DNA of 64,000 nt from an uncultured Candidatus Melainabacteria bacterium (GCA_934757255.1 CAKVLL010000006.1:25888-89887), one strand, 5' to 3'. Shown: positions 8,440 to 17,330, counted from the first letter of the stretch. The notes: a model not told the origin generated them from the letters alone. A program made the numbers and translations.

Positions 8440-9105
8440 ATGTTTGAAGTTAATAATGGTGTTGCAAAAATTGATGGTAGCAAAGGGAAATATGATGGCA
8501 AAGTAAGCAATCCATCAGTCAAGTATGGCAGAAATGCTGTAGAAAATTATTATACGTATTTGGAAAAACCTCTAATTGCTGATACTATGAATACAGCACC
8601 GATTTTAGATTTCGGTTTATCACCAGATGCTGCTAATAAAAATGCTGATAAAATTGATAAATTTTTAAAAGAAAATGATGAATACTTGTCAGCACTTCCA
8701 CCTTTAGAATATGAGTATAGATACATGCCACAAGGAAAAGTTGACACCCAAGCTGTTTTAGGTGCTGCTTTTGAAGAAATGGGACAAAACAAAGATCTTT
8801 CCGTTCAAGAATTAGACTCAAGATTTGCTCCTGATGACAATTTTACATCGAAAGCGTTAGATATTAATAATGATGGAAAAGTTGATATTGCTGAATATGG
8901 TTCTTCGATTCTTGCTGCTGACATGTTAAGTAAATCAGATGTAGCAGATACAAAGAATGTTGATGGAACTATAAACAAAAGAGGTTTTGACGCAGTTTTA
9001 GCTTATACACAAAAAAGTAACTTAGCCGCAGCTTCAAAATTATACTCAAACATCTACAATACGTATAACTTAGGTGAAGCAAAAAACAATTTTAATGCAG
9101 AATAA
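8440..9105 (+). CDS. EF-hand-like calcium-binding hypothetical protein
   Basis: 221 aa without signal peptide or membrane segment. Residues ~140-155 (LDINNDGKVDIAEYGSS) fit an EF-hand/dockerin calcium loop (D-x-N-x-D-G-x-I-x-x-x-E). The rest, MFEVNNGVAKIDGSKGKYDG onward, is not recognised. GGAGG stands before ATG 8440. It is a single-gene unit between the motif promoter and a strong terminator. Calcium binding is inferred from the loop only. Confidence 0.82.
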   Translation: MFEVNNGVAKIDGSKGKYDGKVSNPSVKYGRNAVENYYTYLEKPLIADTMNTAPILDFGLSPDAANKNADKIDKFLKENDEYLSALPPLEYEYRYMPQGKVDTQAVLGAAFEEMGQNKDLSVQELDSRFAPDDNFTSKALDINNDGKVDIAEYGSSILAADMLSKSDVADTKNVDGTINKRGFDAVLAYTQKSNLAAASKLYSNIYNTYNLGEAKNNFNAE

Positions 9106-9131
9106 AAACAAAGTTAATATTATTTATACTT

Positions 9132-9166
9132 ACAAAAAAAGGAACATTAAATGTTCCTTTTTTTGT
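9132..9166. terminator. bidirectional terminator
   Basis: Perfect inverted repeat 9132-9147 with 9151-9166 (core GGAACAT/ATGTTCC) flanked by A7 and T7; serves the EF-hand gene and nusA. Confidence 0.9.
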
Positions 9167-9193
9167 ATATACGCTTTCATAAAAAGCTTTAAA

Positions 9194-10429
9194 TTATTCT
9201 TCTTCAGAACCTTCTTCAACTTCTTCTTGTTGAATATCTTCTTCATCAAGAGCTTGTTGATTCATTTCTTCTTCAATTTCCTCTTGAATTTCATCTGAAT
9301 CAACTGTTCTTTCTTCATCTTCTACAGGTTCTTCTTCGTACTCATAGTTAGAATTTTTACGAGCTTCTTCGTCTTCCATTTGAGAAACGCTCTTAATATC
9401 AATTTTCCAACCTGTCAATCTGTGAGCAAGTCTTACGTTTTGACCTTCACGACCGATTGCTAAAGAAAGTTGATCATCAGGAACTACAACCAAAGCGTCT
9501 TTTGTTTCTTCATCATCTGTCATAATATCAACTGAAACTACTCTTGCAGGAGAAATTGCGTTTACAATGTATTCAACAGGGTCCGGTGACCATCTAACGA
9601 TATCTATTTTTTCGTTTTTCAATTCACCAACAATAGTTTGAATTCTTGATCCGCGAGGTCCTATACAAGCGCCAACTGAATCAACTTCAGGGTCATTTGA
9701 CCAAACTGCAAGTTTTGTTCTGAAGCCTGCTTCACGAGCGATTGATTTAATTTCTACAATACCATCTTCAATTTCAGGAACTTCAAGCTCGAACAATTCC
9801 TTAACGATTTCAGGATGTGCGTGAGAAACAATAACTTGCGGAAGTCTGCTTGTTTCTTTTACGTTAAGAACAAATACTCTGATTCTGTTACCAGGTTTAT
9901 AGTATTCACGAGGAATTTGTTCTTTTTGAGGCATGATAGCATCAGTTTTGCCTATATTAACGATAACATTTCTATTTTCAACTCTTTGAATAATACCGGT
10001 TACCAAAGTACCTTTCTTTTCTAAGAATTCGTTTAAGATATTGTTTCTTTCTGCATCTCTGATTCTTTGAGTGATAACTTGTTTTGCAGATTGAGCAGCG
10101 ATACGTCCGAATTGTTCAGGTGTAACTTCAATCTTAACTTCGTCATCAACTTCAACTTCATCATCAATTTCTTGAGCTTCTTCCAATGAAATTTGAGTAT
10201 CCGGATCTTCAACTTCTTCTACAACTGTTTTTGTACTGAATACACCAATTTCGCCGGTTTGTTCATCTAAAATTGCTTCTATATTAGCAGCTTCTTTTAC
10301 GTGCATGTGTTTTTTGTAAGCAGCTACCATTGCATCGCATAATGACGCAATAAGAACTTCTTTAGAAATTCCGCGTTCTCTTTCAAGTTCTTCGCAAGCT
10401 TCAAATAATGCTGTTCCGATTTTAATCAT
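9194..10429 (-). CDS. nusA: transcription termination/antitermination factor NusA
   Basis: 412-aa NusA, binding RNA polymerase and nascent RNA to control pausing and termination. Order: N-terminal RNAP-binding domain (MIKIGTALFEACEELERERG), S1 domain (GTLVTGIIQRVENRNVIVNIGKTDAIMP), then two KH domains with GACIGPRGSRIQTIV and LAIGREGQNVRLAHRLTGW. The tail is strongly acidic (Glu-rich, about the last 55 residues). AAAGGAG precedes ATG 10429; the frame's earlier ATG at 10501 lies inside an inverted-repeat element and is rejected. Normally directly follows rimP; here an element with its own ORF lies between. Confidence 0.96.
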   Translation of the reverse strand: MIKIGTALFEACEELERERGISKEVLIASLCDAMVAAYKKHMHVKEAANIEAILDEQTGEIGVFSTKTVVEEVEDPDTQISLEEAQEIDDEVEVDDEVKIEVTPEQFGRIAAQSAKQVITQRIRDAERNNILNEFLEKKGTLVTGIIQRVENRNVIVNIGKTDAIMPQKEQIPREYYKPGNRIRVFVLNVKETSRLPQVIVSHAHPEIVKELFELEVPEIEDGIVEIKSIAREAGFRTKLAVWSNDPEVDSVGACIGPRGSRIQTIVGELKNEKIDIVRWSPDPVEYIVNAISPARVVSVDIMTDDEETKDALVVVPDDQLSLAIGREGQNVRLAHRLTGWKIDIKSVSQMEDEEARKNSNYEYEEEPVEDEERTVDSDEIQEEIEEEMNQQALDEEDIQQEEVEEGSEEE

Positions 10430-10446
10430 GTTTTTCTCCTTTTTGA

Positions 10447-10935
10447 GGGAATAAGGTAATAGGGCAATGATGGAATAAGTGGTTATATTCGCTATGCTCA
10501 TTATTGTTCTATTATTCTTATCTCCATTTATTTGTTATTATTTACTTTTTCTAAAAAATATTTTCTTAGTCCGCTTATTAATGCATTTACCTTTTTAATC
10601 TGTTCATCTTCAATTTTGTAATTTTCTATATAATTTAACTCTTGTGCAATTGTTAATTGTGTATCTAATTCTGCTAAGGAGCCTAAAGCTATATCAATAA
10701 ATCTTATAGTTTCTTTAGCAGTTGCTCTTGCATTACCTTCTGCAATATTAGATGGAACAGAAATAATCGCTCGTCTTATTTGGGATGTTAATCCATAGAG
10801 TTCCTGGTTGGGGAAATCATTAGTTAATTTATAAACTAATTTCACAAGTTTTATAGATTCTTTCCAAGCTTCCAAATCTTTATGAAACATAATTTAAAAC
10901 CTCTTATTCCCTTATTGCCTTATTACCCTATTCCC
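10447..10935. mobile_element. inverted-repeat element carrying a four-helix-bundle (IVP-type) gene
   Basis: Ends are imperfect inverted repeats of 33 bases: GGGAATAAGGTAATAGGGCA at 10447 onward and its partner at 10903-10935, matching at 29 of 33 positions. They enclose only the 10528-10890 gene. The element lies between rimP and nusA, genes normally adjacent, so an insertion is likely. A 119-bp relative with the same ends but no gene sits at 16981-17099. No target duplication could be fixed by eye. Confidence 0.7.
10528..10890 (-). CDS. four-helix-bundle protein (23S rRNA IVP family)
   Basis: 120 aa of the S23/intervening-sequence-protein family (also called bAvd-like four-helix-bundle). 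Family hallmarks: MFHKDLEAWKESIKLVKLVY, YGLTSQIRRAIISVPSNIAEG (the I-P-x-N-I-A-E-G motif) and FIDIALGSLAELDTQL. In other bacteria such ORFs sit inside intervening sequences of 23S rRNA, or accompany diversity-generating retroelements; the biochemical role is not settled. Here it is enclosed by inverted repeats between rimP and nusA and reads with them. Confidence 0.92.
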   Translation of the reverse strand: MFHKDLEAWKESIKLVKLVYKLTNDFPNQELYGLTSQIRRAIISVPSNIAEGNARATAKETIRFIDIALGSLAELDTQLTIAQELNYIENYKIEDEQIKKVNALISGLRKYFLEKVNNNK

Positions 10936-10937
10936 TT

Positions 10938-11420
10938 TTAATCAATATATAATTTCGCAGATTGTATGTTTTCTTTTGAAATTTGTAACTCGGTTCCATC
11001 GTCGAATCGGAAGAATTTTAATCCTTTATTGTCATCCCAATCTAAGATTTCGCCTTTGAATATTTTTTCTGTTTCCCCTTCTAAAGGCTGTTTTAACTTT
11101 AAACTAATTCTTCTGCCTTTGAATATTAAAAATTCTTTATCTGATTTGAATTTTCTTTCTAATCCCGGTGAAGATACTTCCAAATAGTATTTTACAGGAA
11201 TAAGTTCGTCCAAAAAATCATTCAGGCTTCTTGTTACGTTTTCACAATCATCAAGCGTAATATCTTTTTCGTAAGAATACAAATAAATTCTCAAAAACCA
11301 CTTGTGATTTTCTTTCACAAATTCAATTTCAATAGGAATAAGGTTGTAACGCATTGCTGTATTTTCAATAAGCGGTGTAATTTTTTCTAAGACTTCAAAT
11401 CTGTTTACATCTTGCTTCAT
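10938..11420 (-). CDS. rimP: ribosome maturation factor RimP
   Basis: 160 aa, required for 30S maturation around S19. Two-domain organisation is visible: N-terminal alpha/beta with EFVKENHKWFLRIYLYSYEKDITLDDCENVTRSLNDFLDE, then YYLEVSSPGLERK (the family signature, residues ~78-90) leading into the SH3-like C-terminal barrel with LKQPLEGETEKIFKGEILDWD. AAGGAAGGAG precedes ATG 11420. Start of the rimP-IVP-nusA transcription unit. Confidence 0.95.
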   Translation of the reverse strand: MKQDVNRFEVLEKITPLIENTAMRYNLIPIEIEFVKENHKWFLRIYLYSYEKDITLDDCENVTRSLNDFLDELIPVKYYLEVSSPGLERKFKSDKEFLIFKGRRISLKLKQPLEGETEKIFKGEILDWDDNKGLKFFRFDDGTELQISKENIQSAKLYID

Positions 11421-11465
11421 AACACTCCTTCCTTTTGTTTTGAGAATATTTTTTATTCTCCTAAT

Positions 11466-11497
11466 AAAAAAAGAACGGAAATTGTACCGTTCTTTTT
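11466..11497. terminator. terminator upstream of rimP
   Basis: GAACGG (11473-11478) pairs with CCGTTC (11487-11492), extended by A5/T5. On the minus strand it ends in a U run and closes the 104-aa gene before rimP starts. Confidence 0.8.
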
Positions 11498-11556
11498 CTA
11501 AGAAACTATTTACATTTTGAGTATATCAAAAATTTCTAATTTTGTAAATCTTAATA

Positions 11557-11871
11557 TTAAGGTTTATGAAGTGTTTTTACAATTACTTGAACTATTTTTC
11601 CTAGCGCAAGCATAATCGGACTTGCAAATGGTATTGGCGTTAACAATCCAACAGCTCCGGCTATTATTGGTAAATCATCTATTGTCGTTTCTTTCTTCAA
11701 TTTTTTACCAATACCTTTTGATACATTTAATATAGTGGCAACTTCGCATTGCTTGTGAACTTTAGATGTGCGCATACCAATATCGAAACCATTTTTACTG
11801 GCTTTTGTTAAACGTTTAGATGTTGATTCTATATTTTGGCATGTATTTGTTATAACAGGTAAAATCTTCAT
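11557..11871 (-). CDS. small membrane-associated hypothetical protein, 104 aa
   Basis: Not recognised. Starting at ATG 11871 the product is MKILPVITNTCQNIESTSKRL followed by a basic region and a hydrophobic C-terminal half with LPIIAGAVGLLTPIPFASPIMLALGKIVQ (~residues 64-92), likely one or two membrane helices. The frame is open to 11958, which would overlap the lysS start; no clear ribosome site supports either, and 11871 is preferred because it avoids that overlap. Own terminator at 11466. Confidence 0.6.
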   Translation of the reverse strand: MKILPVITNTCQNIESTSKRLTKASKNGFDIGMRTSKVHKQCEVATILNVSKGIGKKLKKETTIDDLPIIAGAVGLLTPIPFASPIMLALGKIVQVIVKTLHKP

Positions 11872-11942
11872 ACATCTATTTTTACACAAAAATTTTTCAT
11901 GGTAAAATTTAATTACAGTATTCTTAAAAAGAGGAAAAAGAA

Positions 11943-13478
11943 ATGACACAACAAACAAAAGAGCCTATTTCGGCAAAAGAAACTATAAGACAGACAAGAA
12001 TTCAAAAGCTTGCTGAACTTGCAGATAAAGGTATTAATCCATATCCTTATGCGTTCGACAAAGACGCTGATGCTGCTGACTTGCAAGCTAAATACAAAGA
12101 CCTTCCGGCAGGTGAAGAAACAGAAGATTTTTACTCAGTTGCAGGTCGTGTAATGGCAATCAGAAACTCAGGCATGTTTATCGACTTGATGGACGCAACC
12201 GGCAAAATCCAAATTTTCTCACACAAAGAAAATATGGATCCTGAAATGGTTAAGACTCTAAAATTAGTTGATATCGGTGATATTTTAGGTTTTTACGGTT
12301 CAATCAGAAGAACTCCGCGTGGAGAACTTTCTATCAAGGCTAAATCATTCAAAATGCTTTCAAAATCACTTCTTCCACTTCCTAACAAACAAATTAGTGA
12401 AGAAAAGTTAGAACAATTGAAGGCTTATCATAACATGAACGATACAGAAACAAAGTACCGTCAAAGATATGTTGACTTGATTATGAACGAAAAAACAAGA
12501 GATACGTTCAGAAAAAGAAGTTTGATTATCCAAAAAGTTAGAGAATATTTAACAAAACAAGGATTTATTGAAGTTGAAACTCCAATGTTACACACTCAAG
12601 CATCAGGTGCGAATGCAAGACCATTCATCACTCACCATAATGCTTTAGACATGGATTTAACTTTAAGAATCGCACCTGAACTTCACTTGAAAAGATTAAT
12701 GGTTGGCGGTTTAAGCGAAAAAATCTTTGAACTTTCAAGATGTTTCCGTAATGAAGGTATCGATACTCGTCACAACCCTGAATTTACAATGATTGAACTT
12801 TACCAATCTTACGTAGATTATAACGAAATGATGGTATTGACTGAAAATCTTGTAGCTTATGTTGCTCAAGAAGTTTTAGGAACAATGAAAATTCAATACG
12901 GCGAAAATGAAATAGATTTGACTCCGCCTTGGGATAGAAAGACTATGTTAGGTTCTATTAAGGAATTTACAGGCATTGATTTCGGCGAATTCTTTACGGC
13001 GAAAGAAGCTTATGAAAAAGCAAAAGCTTTACATATTGAAGTAGATGAAGAAATGAACTGGGGTCAAATTGTTGAAGCTGTATTTGAAGCAACAGTTGAA
13101 CCAACTCTAATTCAACCTTGCCACATCATCGATTATCCTCGTGAAATTTCACCTTTAGCAAAAGTTCACAGAGATAATGACAGATTGACAGAACGTTTTG
13201 AAACCAGAGTTAACGGTTGGGAAATTGCAAACGCATTTTCAGAATTAACTGATCCAATCGACCAAAGACACAGATTTGAAGCACAAGCTTTAGCTAAAGC
13301 TAACGGCGACGAAGAAGCAATGTCTTATGACGAAGACTATATTAACGCTCTTGAATACGGTTTAGCACCTACAGGCGGCATGGGAATGGGAATTGATAGA
13401 TTAGTTATGTTATTAACTAATTCTCCTACAATTCGTGACGTTATTGCATTCCCTACTTTGAAAAAGCTAGAAAACTAA
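11943..13478 (+). CDS. lysS: lysyl-tRNA synthetase, class II
   Basis: 511-aa class IIb lysyl-tRNA synthetase. N-terminal OB-fold anticodon domain (VAGRVMAIRNSGMFIDLMDATGKIQIF), class II motif 1 in the FIEVETPMLHTQASGANARPF segment, motif 2 with CFRNEGIDTRHNPEFTMIE, and motif 3 GLAPTGGMGMGIDRL near the C-terminus. AGAGGAAAAAG lies before ATG 11943. Single-gene unit with its own terminator. Its cognate tRNA-Lys(TTT) is at 30750 in the same window, not linked. Confidence 0.97.
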   Translation: MTQQTKEPISAKETIRQTRIQKLAELADKGINPYPYAFDKDADAADLQAKYKDLPAGEETEDFYSVAGRVMAIRNSGMFIDLMDATGKIQIFSHKENMDPEMVKTLKLVDIGDILGFYGSIRRTPRGELSIKAKSFKMLSKSLLPLPNKQISEEKLEQLKAYHNMNDTETKYRQRYVDLIMNEKTRDTFRKRSLIIQKVREYLTKQGFIEVETPMLHTQASGANARPFITHHNALDMDLTLRIAPELHLKRLMVGGLSEKIFELSRCFRNEGIDTRHNPEFTMIELYQSYVDYNEMMVLTENLVAYVAQEVLGTMKIQYGENEIDLTPPWDRKTMLGSIKEFTGIDFGEFFTAKEAYEKAKALHIEVDEEMNWGQIVEAVFEATVEPTLIQPCHIIDYPREISPLAKVHRDNDRLTERFETRVNGWEIANAFSELTDPIDQRHRFEAQALAKANGDEEAMSYDEDYINALEYGLAPTGGMGMGIDRLVMLLTNSPTIRDVIAFPTLKKLEN

Positions 13479-13491
13479 AGATTATTTTTAT

Positions 13492-13533
13492 AAAAAAGTT
13501 CTTGTTGAGTTTTATATCAACAAGAACTTTTTT
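13492..13533 (+). terminator. lysS terminator
   Basis: A 17-bp perfect stem (13492-13508 with 13517-13533; core GTTCTTGTTGA) ends in T6. Confidence 0.9.
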
Positions 13534-13557
13534 GTTGTTAATGGAGCAAAAAATAGA

Positions 13558-13965
13558 TGATAGCGCGCCGCGAGCGTTTTTTAGCGAGCGTAAAAGTGCA
13601 AGCTTTGCTTGCTGTCTTGGATTATTCGGACGAGCACAACATTCCAATAACAACAAATCCTTACGGATTTTACTTGTTATTTCCATGTTAGTTGCTCTTA
13701 CGGGCTTGCTCGCTCACGCTCGACATCGCCCTACCGAAAATCCGCTACATCCATTTAAACCACAACCGCAAGGTTGTAGAAAACAGCGCGTAGTTTCTTT
13801 TCTTTTGCTTCGTTTTCTTTTCTTTAATCGTGAAAAAGAAAAGAAAATGAAGAATTATTTTGAAATAAAATAAGCTTCTGAGAATAGTTGATGATTAAGC
13901 AGAGCTTGCACTCTAGTGCTCACTATCATAGCTAATCACAACACGTTCGCGGCAGTCGTTCATTT
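13558..13965. repeat. dispersed intergenic repeat, copy A (lysS-ruvB gap)
   Basis: Fills most of a 564-base gap. Its left end (CGCCGCGAGCGTTTTTTAGC) is identical to both ends of copy B (52131-52493). Its right end, read backwards, matches the left end of copy C at 54870 (AATGAACGAC ... CGCGAACGTG). The interior segment with CCACAACCGCAAGGTTGTAG matches copy B in inverse orientation. Open frames in it show no coding character; I see no gene. Confidence 0.75.
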
Positions 13966-14042
13966 GAAGAAAAAAATTTATTATTGACAGTAGTACTTTA
14001 TTAGGCGTGTAAATAAAAACAAATTTATGCTAAAATTTAATC

Positions 14043-15110
14043 ATGGCTATAATTTCAGATGACGCAGAATTTAATAAAAAAACGACAAAAAAGAATCCAA
14101 TTATTAAACCTGAAATAATTGAATATGATAATACATTCGAAAGTTCAATAAGACCAAAAGATTTTGATAGTTATATTGGACAAAGCGCGTTAAAAGAAAC
14201 GCTAAAAATCACGCTTGAAGCCGCTAAAAAACGCGGAAAACCTTTAGACCATCTTTTATTCTACGGTCCTCCGGGGTTAGGTAAAACAACAATTGCCGGT
14301 GTTATTGCAGCTCAAATGGGTGCAGAAATTCGAATAACATCAGCTCCAGCGCTTGAACGTCCACGCGATATAATTGGAATTTTAATGTCATTAAAAGGCG
14401 GCGAAATTCTTTTTATTGATGAAATTCATCGTCTTAATAAAGTAGCAGAAGAAATTCTTTATCCGGCAATGGAAGATTTTACGCTTGACATGACAACCGG
14501 TAAAAGTCAAACTGCAAAAACTTTAAGAGTACCACTGCCAAAGTTTACGCTAATTGGTGCAACAACGAAGGCAGGAGAACTTTCCAGCCCATTGCGTGAC
14601 AGATTTGGGATGATTCACCGTCTTGAATTTTATACAGTAGATGAACTTGCGGCCGTTGTTATGCGTACTGCGAAGATTTTGGAAGTTGAAGTAACAGAAG
14701 AAGGCGCAAGTGCTATTGCAATGCGTTCTCGCGGCACGCCTAGAATTGCAAACAGACTAGTAAAGCGTGTTTCAGATTTTGCAATTGTTAAATACGATGG
14801 CGTGATAAATAAAGAGGTTGCAAATGAATCCTTAGATATTTTAAAAATCGACGAGTTTGGTTTGGATAATACTGATAGAGCCTTATTGAACTTGATCATT
14901 GAAAAATACGACGGAGGTCCTGTTGGTATTGAAACTATTGCTGCGGCTCTAAGTGAGGACGTCAGAACTATTGAAGATGTATGTGAGCCTTACTTGTTAC
15001 AAGCCGGTCTTTTACAGAGAACTCCTCGCGGAAGAAAAGTTTCTCCGGAAGGCTATAGACATTTGGGTTTAAAAATTCCCTCTGAGCAAAAATCATTATT
15101 TTTTAATTAA
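14043..15110 (+). CDS. ruvB: Holliday junction branch migration helicase RuvB
   Basis: 355-aa AAA+ motor that drives Holliday-junction branch migration with RuvA. Visible: RPKDFDSYIGQSALKETL, Walker A GPPGLGKTT (residues ~78-86), Walker B FIDEIHRLN (~125-133), sensor 1 LIGATTKAGELSSPLRDRFG and the arginine-finger region, then the C-terminal winged helix ending RTPRGRKVSPEGYRHLG. No strong ribosome site precedes ATG 14043, and a TATGCTAAAATT promoter-like stretch ends only ~10 bases upstream, so a very short leader is possible. ruvA and ruvC are not in the window. Confidence 0.97.
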   Translation: MAIISDDAEFNKKTTKKNPIIKPEIIEYDNTFESSIRPKDFDSYIGQSALKETLKITLEAAKKRGKPLDHLLFYGPPGLGKTTIAGVIAAQMGAEIRITSAPALERPRDIIGILMSLKGGEILFIDEIHRLNKVAEEILYPAMEDFTLDMTTGKSQTAKTLRVPLPKFTLIGATTKAGELSSPLRDRFGMIHRLEFYTVDELAAVVMRTAKILEVEVTEEGASAIAMRSRGTPRIANRLVKRVSDFAIVKYDGVINKEVANESLDILKIDEFGLDNTDRALLNLIIEKYDGGPVGIETIAAALSEDVRTIEDVCEPYLLQAGLLQRTPRGRKVSPEGYRHLGLKIPSEQKSLFFN

Positions 15111-15143
15111 AAAAAATCGGTTCAAAAATGAACCGATTTTTTT
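15110..15143. terminator. bidirectional terminator between ruvB and secY
   Basis: ATCGGTTCA (to 15124) pairs with TGAACCGAT (from 15129), flanked by A7 and T7. Confidence 0.9.
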
Positions 15144-15158
15144 ATAAATATTTAACCA

Positions 15159-16508
15159 CTAATCCTTCAAGAATGTTTCATAATTTCTTGCAAGCAAATG
15201 CGTTTTAACTTGGTTAATCAAATCGAGCGCAACACCAACCATGATGATTAAAGAAGTAGCACCGATACCTTGAAGAGTTGTAATCTTAGTTATATAACTT
15301 GCAAACGCAGGTACTAGAGCAATTATACCTAAGCCCATTGCACCAATGAAAGTAGTTTTTGTTAAGATTTTATCCAATGCTTCAGCAGTCGGTCTTCCCG
15401 GTTTAATACCCGGAATTGATGAACCGTATTTTTTAAGGTTATCAGCAATTTCTTTTGGTTGCATATTTGGCATGATTGATGCATAGAAGAATGTCAACAC
15501 AACAATCATTGCAAAATAAATTGCATAATATGTTAAACCACTTGGATTGAAGATTTTGTTTAACATTAAAACTACATCTTGAACCCAACCTGCAGGCAAA
15601 TTAGCTTGTCCAACCAAACTCAAAATAGTTGATGGGAACAATAAGATTGCTACTGCAAAGATAATTGGCATAACTCCACCTGGGTTAAGTTTGAACGGAA
15701 TAAAAGTATTTACTCCACCATAAACTTTGTTGCCAACCTGTCTTTTAGGATTAACGATAATAACCTTACGAATTGCTTCTTGCATTACAACAATGAAAAT
15801 CATTGTAACAAAGAAGATTGCAAGCAATAAAATCAAGCCCCACATAAGAGCTGAATCATTCGAAACCATTTGCGCTGTTCTTGATGAGTAAAGCGGAATA
15901 CCTGACAAGATACCAACAAAGATGATTAAAGAACCACCGTTACCGATACCTTTTTCTGTGATTAATTCAGACATCCACATTACAAGAACAGAGCCTGCTG
16001 TTAATGATACAACTGCAGAGATGTAAAACATAATATGACTTACACCTGCTGTAATCGCGCCAGGAAGATGAGCCATATAACCCATAAAGATTACGGCTTG
16101 GAAAACTGCCAATACAACAGTAAATAATCTTGTGTATTGAGAAAGTTTTCTTCTGCCGGCTTCGCCGTCTTCCTTCTGTAATTTTTCCAATGCAGGAATA
16201 ATTACAGCCATTAATTGCATAATGATTGATGAAGTAATATATGGTCCGATACCTAGTGCAAATATTGAAACTTTACCCAACGCACCACCGGTAAACAAGT
16301 CCAAGAAACCTAAGATGTTGTTACCTGACGCGATGTTTGCAAAAATTTCGTTATTAATACCATATACCGGCAAATGGATACCAAAGCGGAACAGAACAAG
16401 CATACCGAAAGTGAAGATAAGTTTCTCTTTCAAGCCTGAAGCATTCCACATAGACATCAAATCTGCCGTTGTAGGCATTCTCATTCCGCCTGTTGTTCCT
16501 CTTACCAT
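15159..16508 (-). CDS. secY: preprotein translocase subunit SecY
   Basis: 449-aa channel subunit of the Sec translocon in the inner membrane. About ten hydrophobic helices; hallmarks include FRFGIHLPVYGIN in the first periplasmic region, the plug region LDLFTGGALGKVSIFALGIGPYITSSIIMQL, and the cytosolic loop RQVGNKVYGGVNTFIPFKLNPGGVMPIIFA. Its ATG overlaps the stop of rplO, giving tight coupling. Last gene of the rpsE-rpmD-rplO-secY run; adk and map do not follow. Confidence 0.97.
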   Translation of the reverse strand: MVRGTTGGMRMPTTADLMSMWNASGLKEKLIFTFGMLVLFRFGIHLPVYGINNEIFANIASGNNILGFLDLFTGGALGKVSIFALGIGPYITSSIIMQLMAVIIPALEKLQKEDGEAGRRKLSQYTRLFTVVLAVFQAVIFMGYMAHLPGAITAGVSHIMFYISAVVSLTAGSVLVMWMSELITEKGIGNGGSLIIFVGILSGIPLYSSRTAQMVSNDSALMWGLILLLAIFFVTMIFIVVMQEAIRKVIIVNPKRQVGNKVYGGVNTFIPFKLNPGGVMPIIFAVAILLFPSTILSLVGQANLPAGWVQDVVLMLNKIFNPSGLTYYAIYFAMIVVLTFFYASIMPNMQPKEIADNLKKYGSSIPGIKPGRPTAEALDKILTKTTFIGAMGLGIIALVPAFASYITKITTLQGIGATSLIIMVGVALDLINQVKTHLLARNYETFLKD

Positions 16509-16957
16509 TATACTAATTCAACCTTTCCGCCTGCTGCTTCGATTTTTTCTTTTGCTGATGGAGTTACGTAGTTAGCCTTAACAGTGATAGCTTTCTTGAT
16601 TTCACCATTACCTAAAATTCTTAAACCATCGCAAGAAGGATGAGCTTTTCTAATTTCTTTCAAAGATTCCAAAGAAATTTCAGTAATTTCTAAATCAGCT
16701 AATCTGCCAACGTTAATTTGAGCATAATTACGTTGGTTGATGATTTGGAAACCTTTCAACTTAGGTAATCTTCTGTAAGCTGGCATTTGACCACCTTCAA
16801 AACCTCTTTTAGCAGTTCTGCCTGAACGTTGTCCTTCACCGTTATGACCGCGGCAAGATGTTTTACCGTGTCCTGAAGAACGACCACGTCCTACTCTTTT
16901 TGATTTGCCAGTTGAACCTTCAGCTGGTCTTAAATCTTCTAATGTTATGTTTGTCAT
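16508..16957 (-). CDS. rplO: 50S ribosomal protein L15
   Basis: 149 aa. The glycine/arginine-rich N-terminal extension (RVGRGRSSGHGKTSCRGHNGEG, then RSGRTAKRGFEGGQMPAYRRLPK) and the C-terminal ITVKANYVTPSAKEKIEAAGG are characteristic of L15, a late 50S assembly protein. Between it and rpmD lies a 119-bp inverted-repeat element. Confidence 0.97.
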   Translation of the reverse strand: MTNITLEDLRPAEGSTGKSKRVGRGRSSGHGKTSCRGHNGEGQRSGRTAKRGFEGGQMPAYRRLPKLKGFQIINQRNYAQINVGRLADLEITEISLESLKEIRKAHPSCDGLRILGNGEIKKAITVKANYVTPSAKEKIEAAGGKVELV

Positions 16958-16980
16958 TTTTAGTTCCTTTCGTCATTATA

Positions 16981-17099
16981 AGGGAATAAGGTAATAGGGG
17001 AATAAGTGAATAAGGTGTTTAAAATCTTAAATCTTGCAATGCGATAAATATTGATATTTAAAATCTCTTATTACCTTATTGCCTTATTACCTTATTCCC
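16981..17099. repeat. 119-bp inverted-repeat element without gene, relative of the IVP element
   Basis: Left arm GGGAATAAGGTAATAGGGGA from 16982, right arm 17067-17099; arms match at about 30 of 34 positions, loop ~50 bases of AT-rich sequence. The arms are nearly the same as the ends of the IVP-carrying element at 10447-10935. It splits rplO from rpmD, which are normally adjacent. It looks like an internally deleted, non-autonomous copy. Confidence 0.7.
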
Positions 17100-17108
17100 T
17101 TTCAAATT

Positions 17109-17288
17109 TTATTCAACCACTTCTACAAGATGAGAAATCTTGTTAACCATACCCATGATTGTTGCACTGTCTTGGTGTTCAACAACTTGGTCAGTCTTTT
17201 TAAGACCCAAAGCTTGAGCAACTCTACGTTGAGCGTCAGAGCATCCGATTAAACTTCTTACAAGTTTGATTTTTATTTGTTTTGCCAT
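17109..17288 (-). CDS. rpmD: 50S ribosomal protein L30
   Basis: 59 aa: MAKQIKIKLVRSLIGCSDAQ, then RRVAQALGLKKTDQVVEHQD, ending in MVNKISHLVEVVE, the classic short L30 pattern with conserved ALGL and G-M-V-N-K-I-S-H-L-V. AAGGAAA precedes ATG 17288. Order rpsE-rpmD-rplO-secY is the conserved end of the spc operon. Confidence 0.96.
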   Translation of the reverse strand: MAKQIKIKLVRSLIGCSDAQRRVAQALGLKKTDQVVEHQDSATIMGMVNKISHLVEVVE

Positions 17289-17330
17289 TGTTATTTCCTT
17301 TTTAATCTTATTTTTTTATCGGTGGGAACG

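Noticed and set aside
10447..10501. Upstream start of nusA at 10501
   Set aside because: Would place the N-terminus inside the inverted-repeat arm; AAAGGAG and family alignment support 10429.
13502..13873. 123-codon open frame after lysS
   Set aside because: It starts inside the lysS terminator and runs through repeat copy A; the amino-acid text is low-complexity and follows the repeat's palindromes, not a protein.
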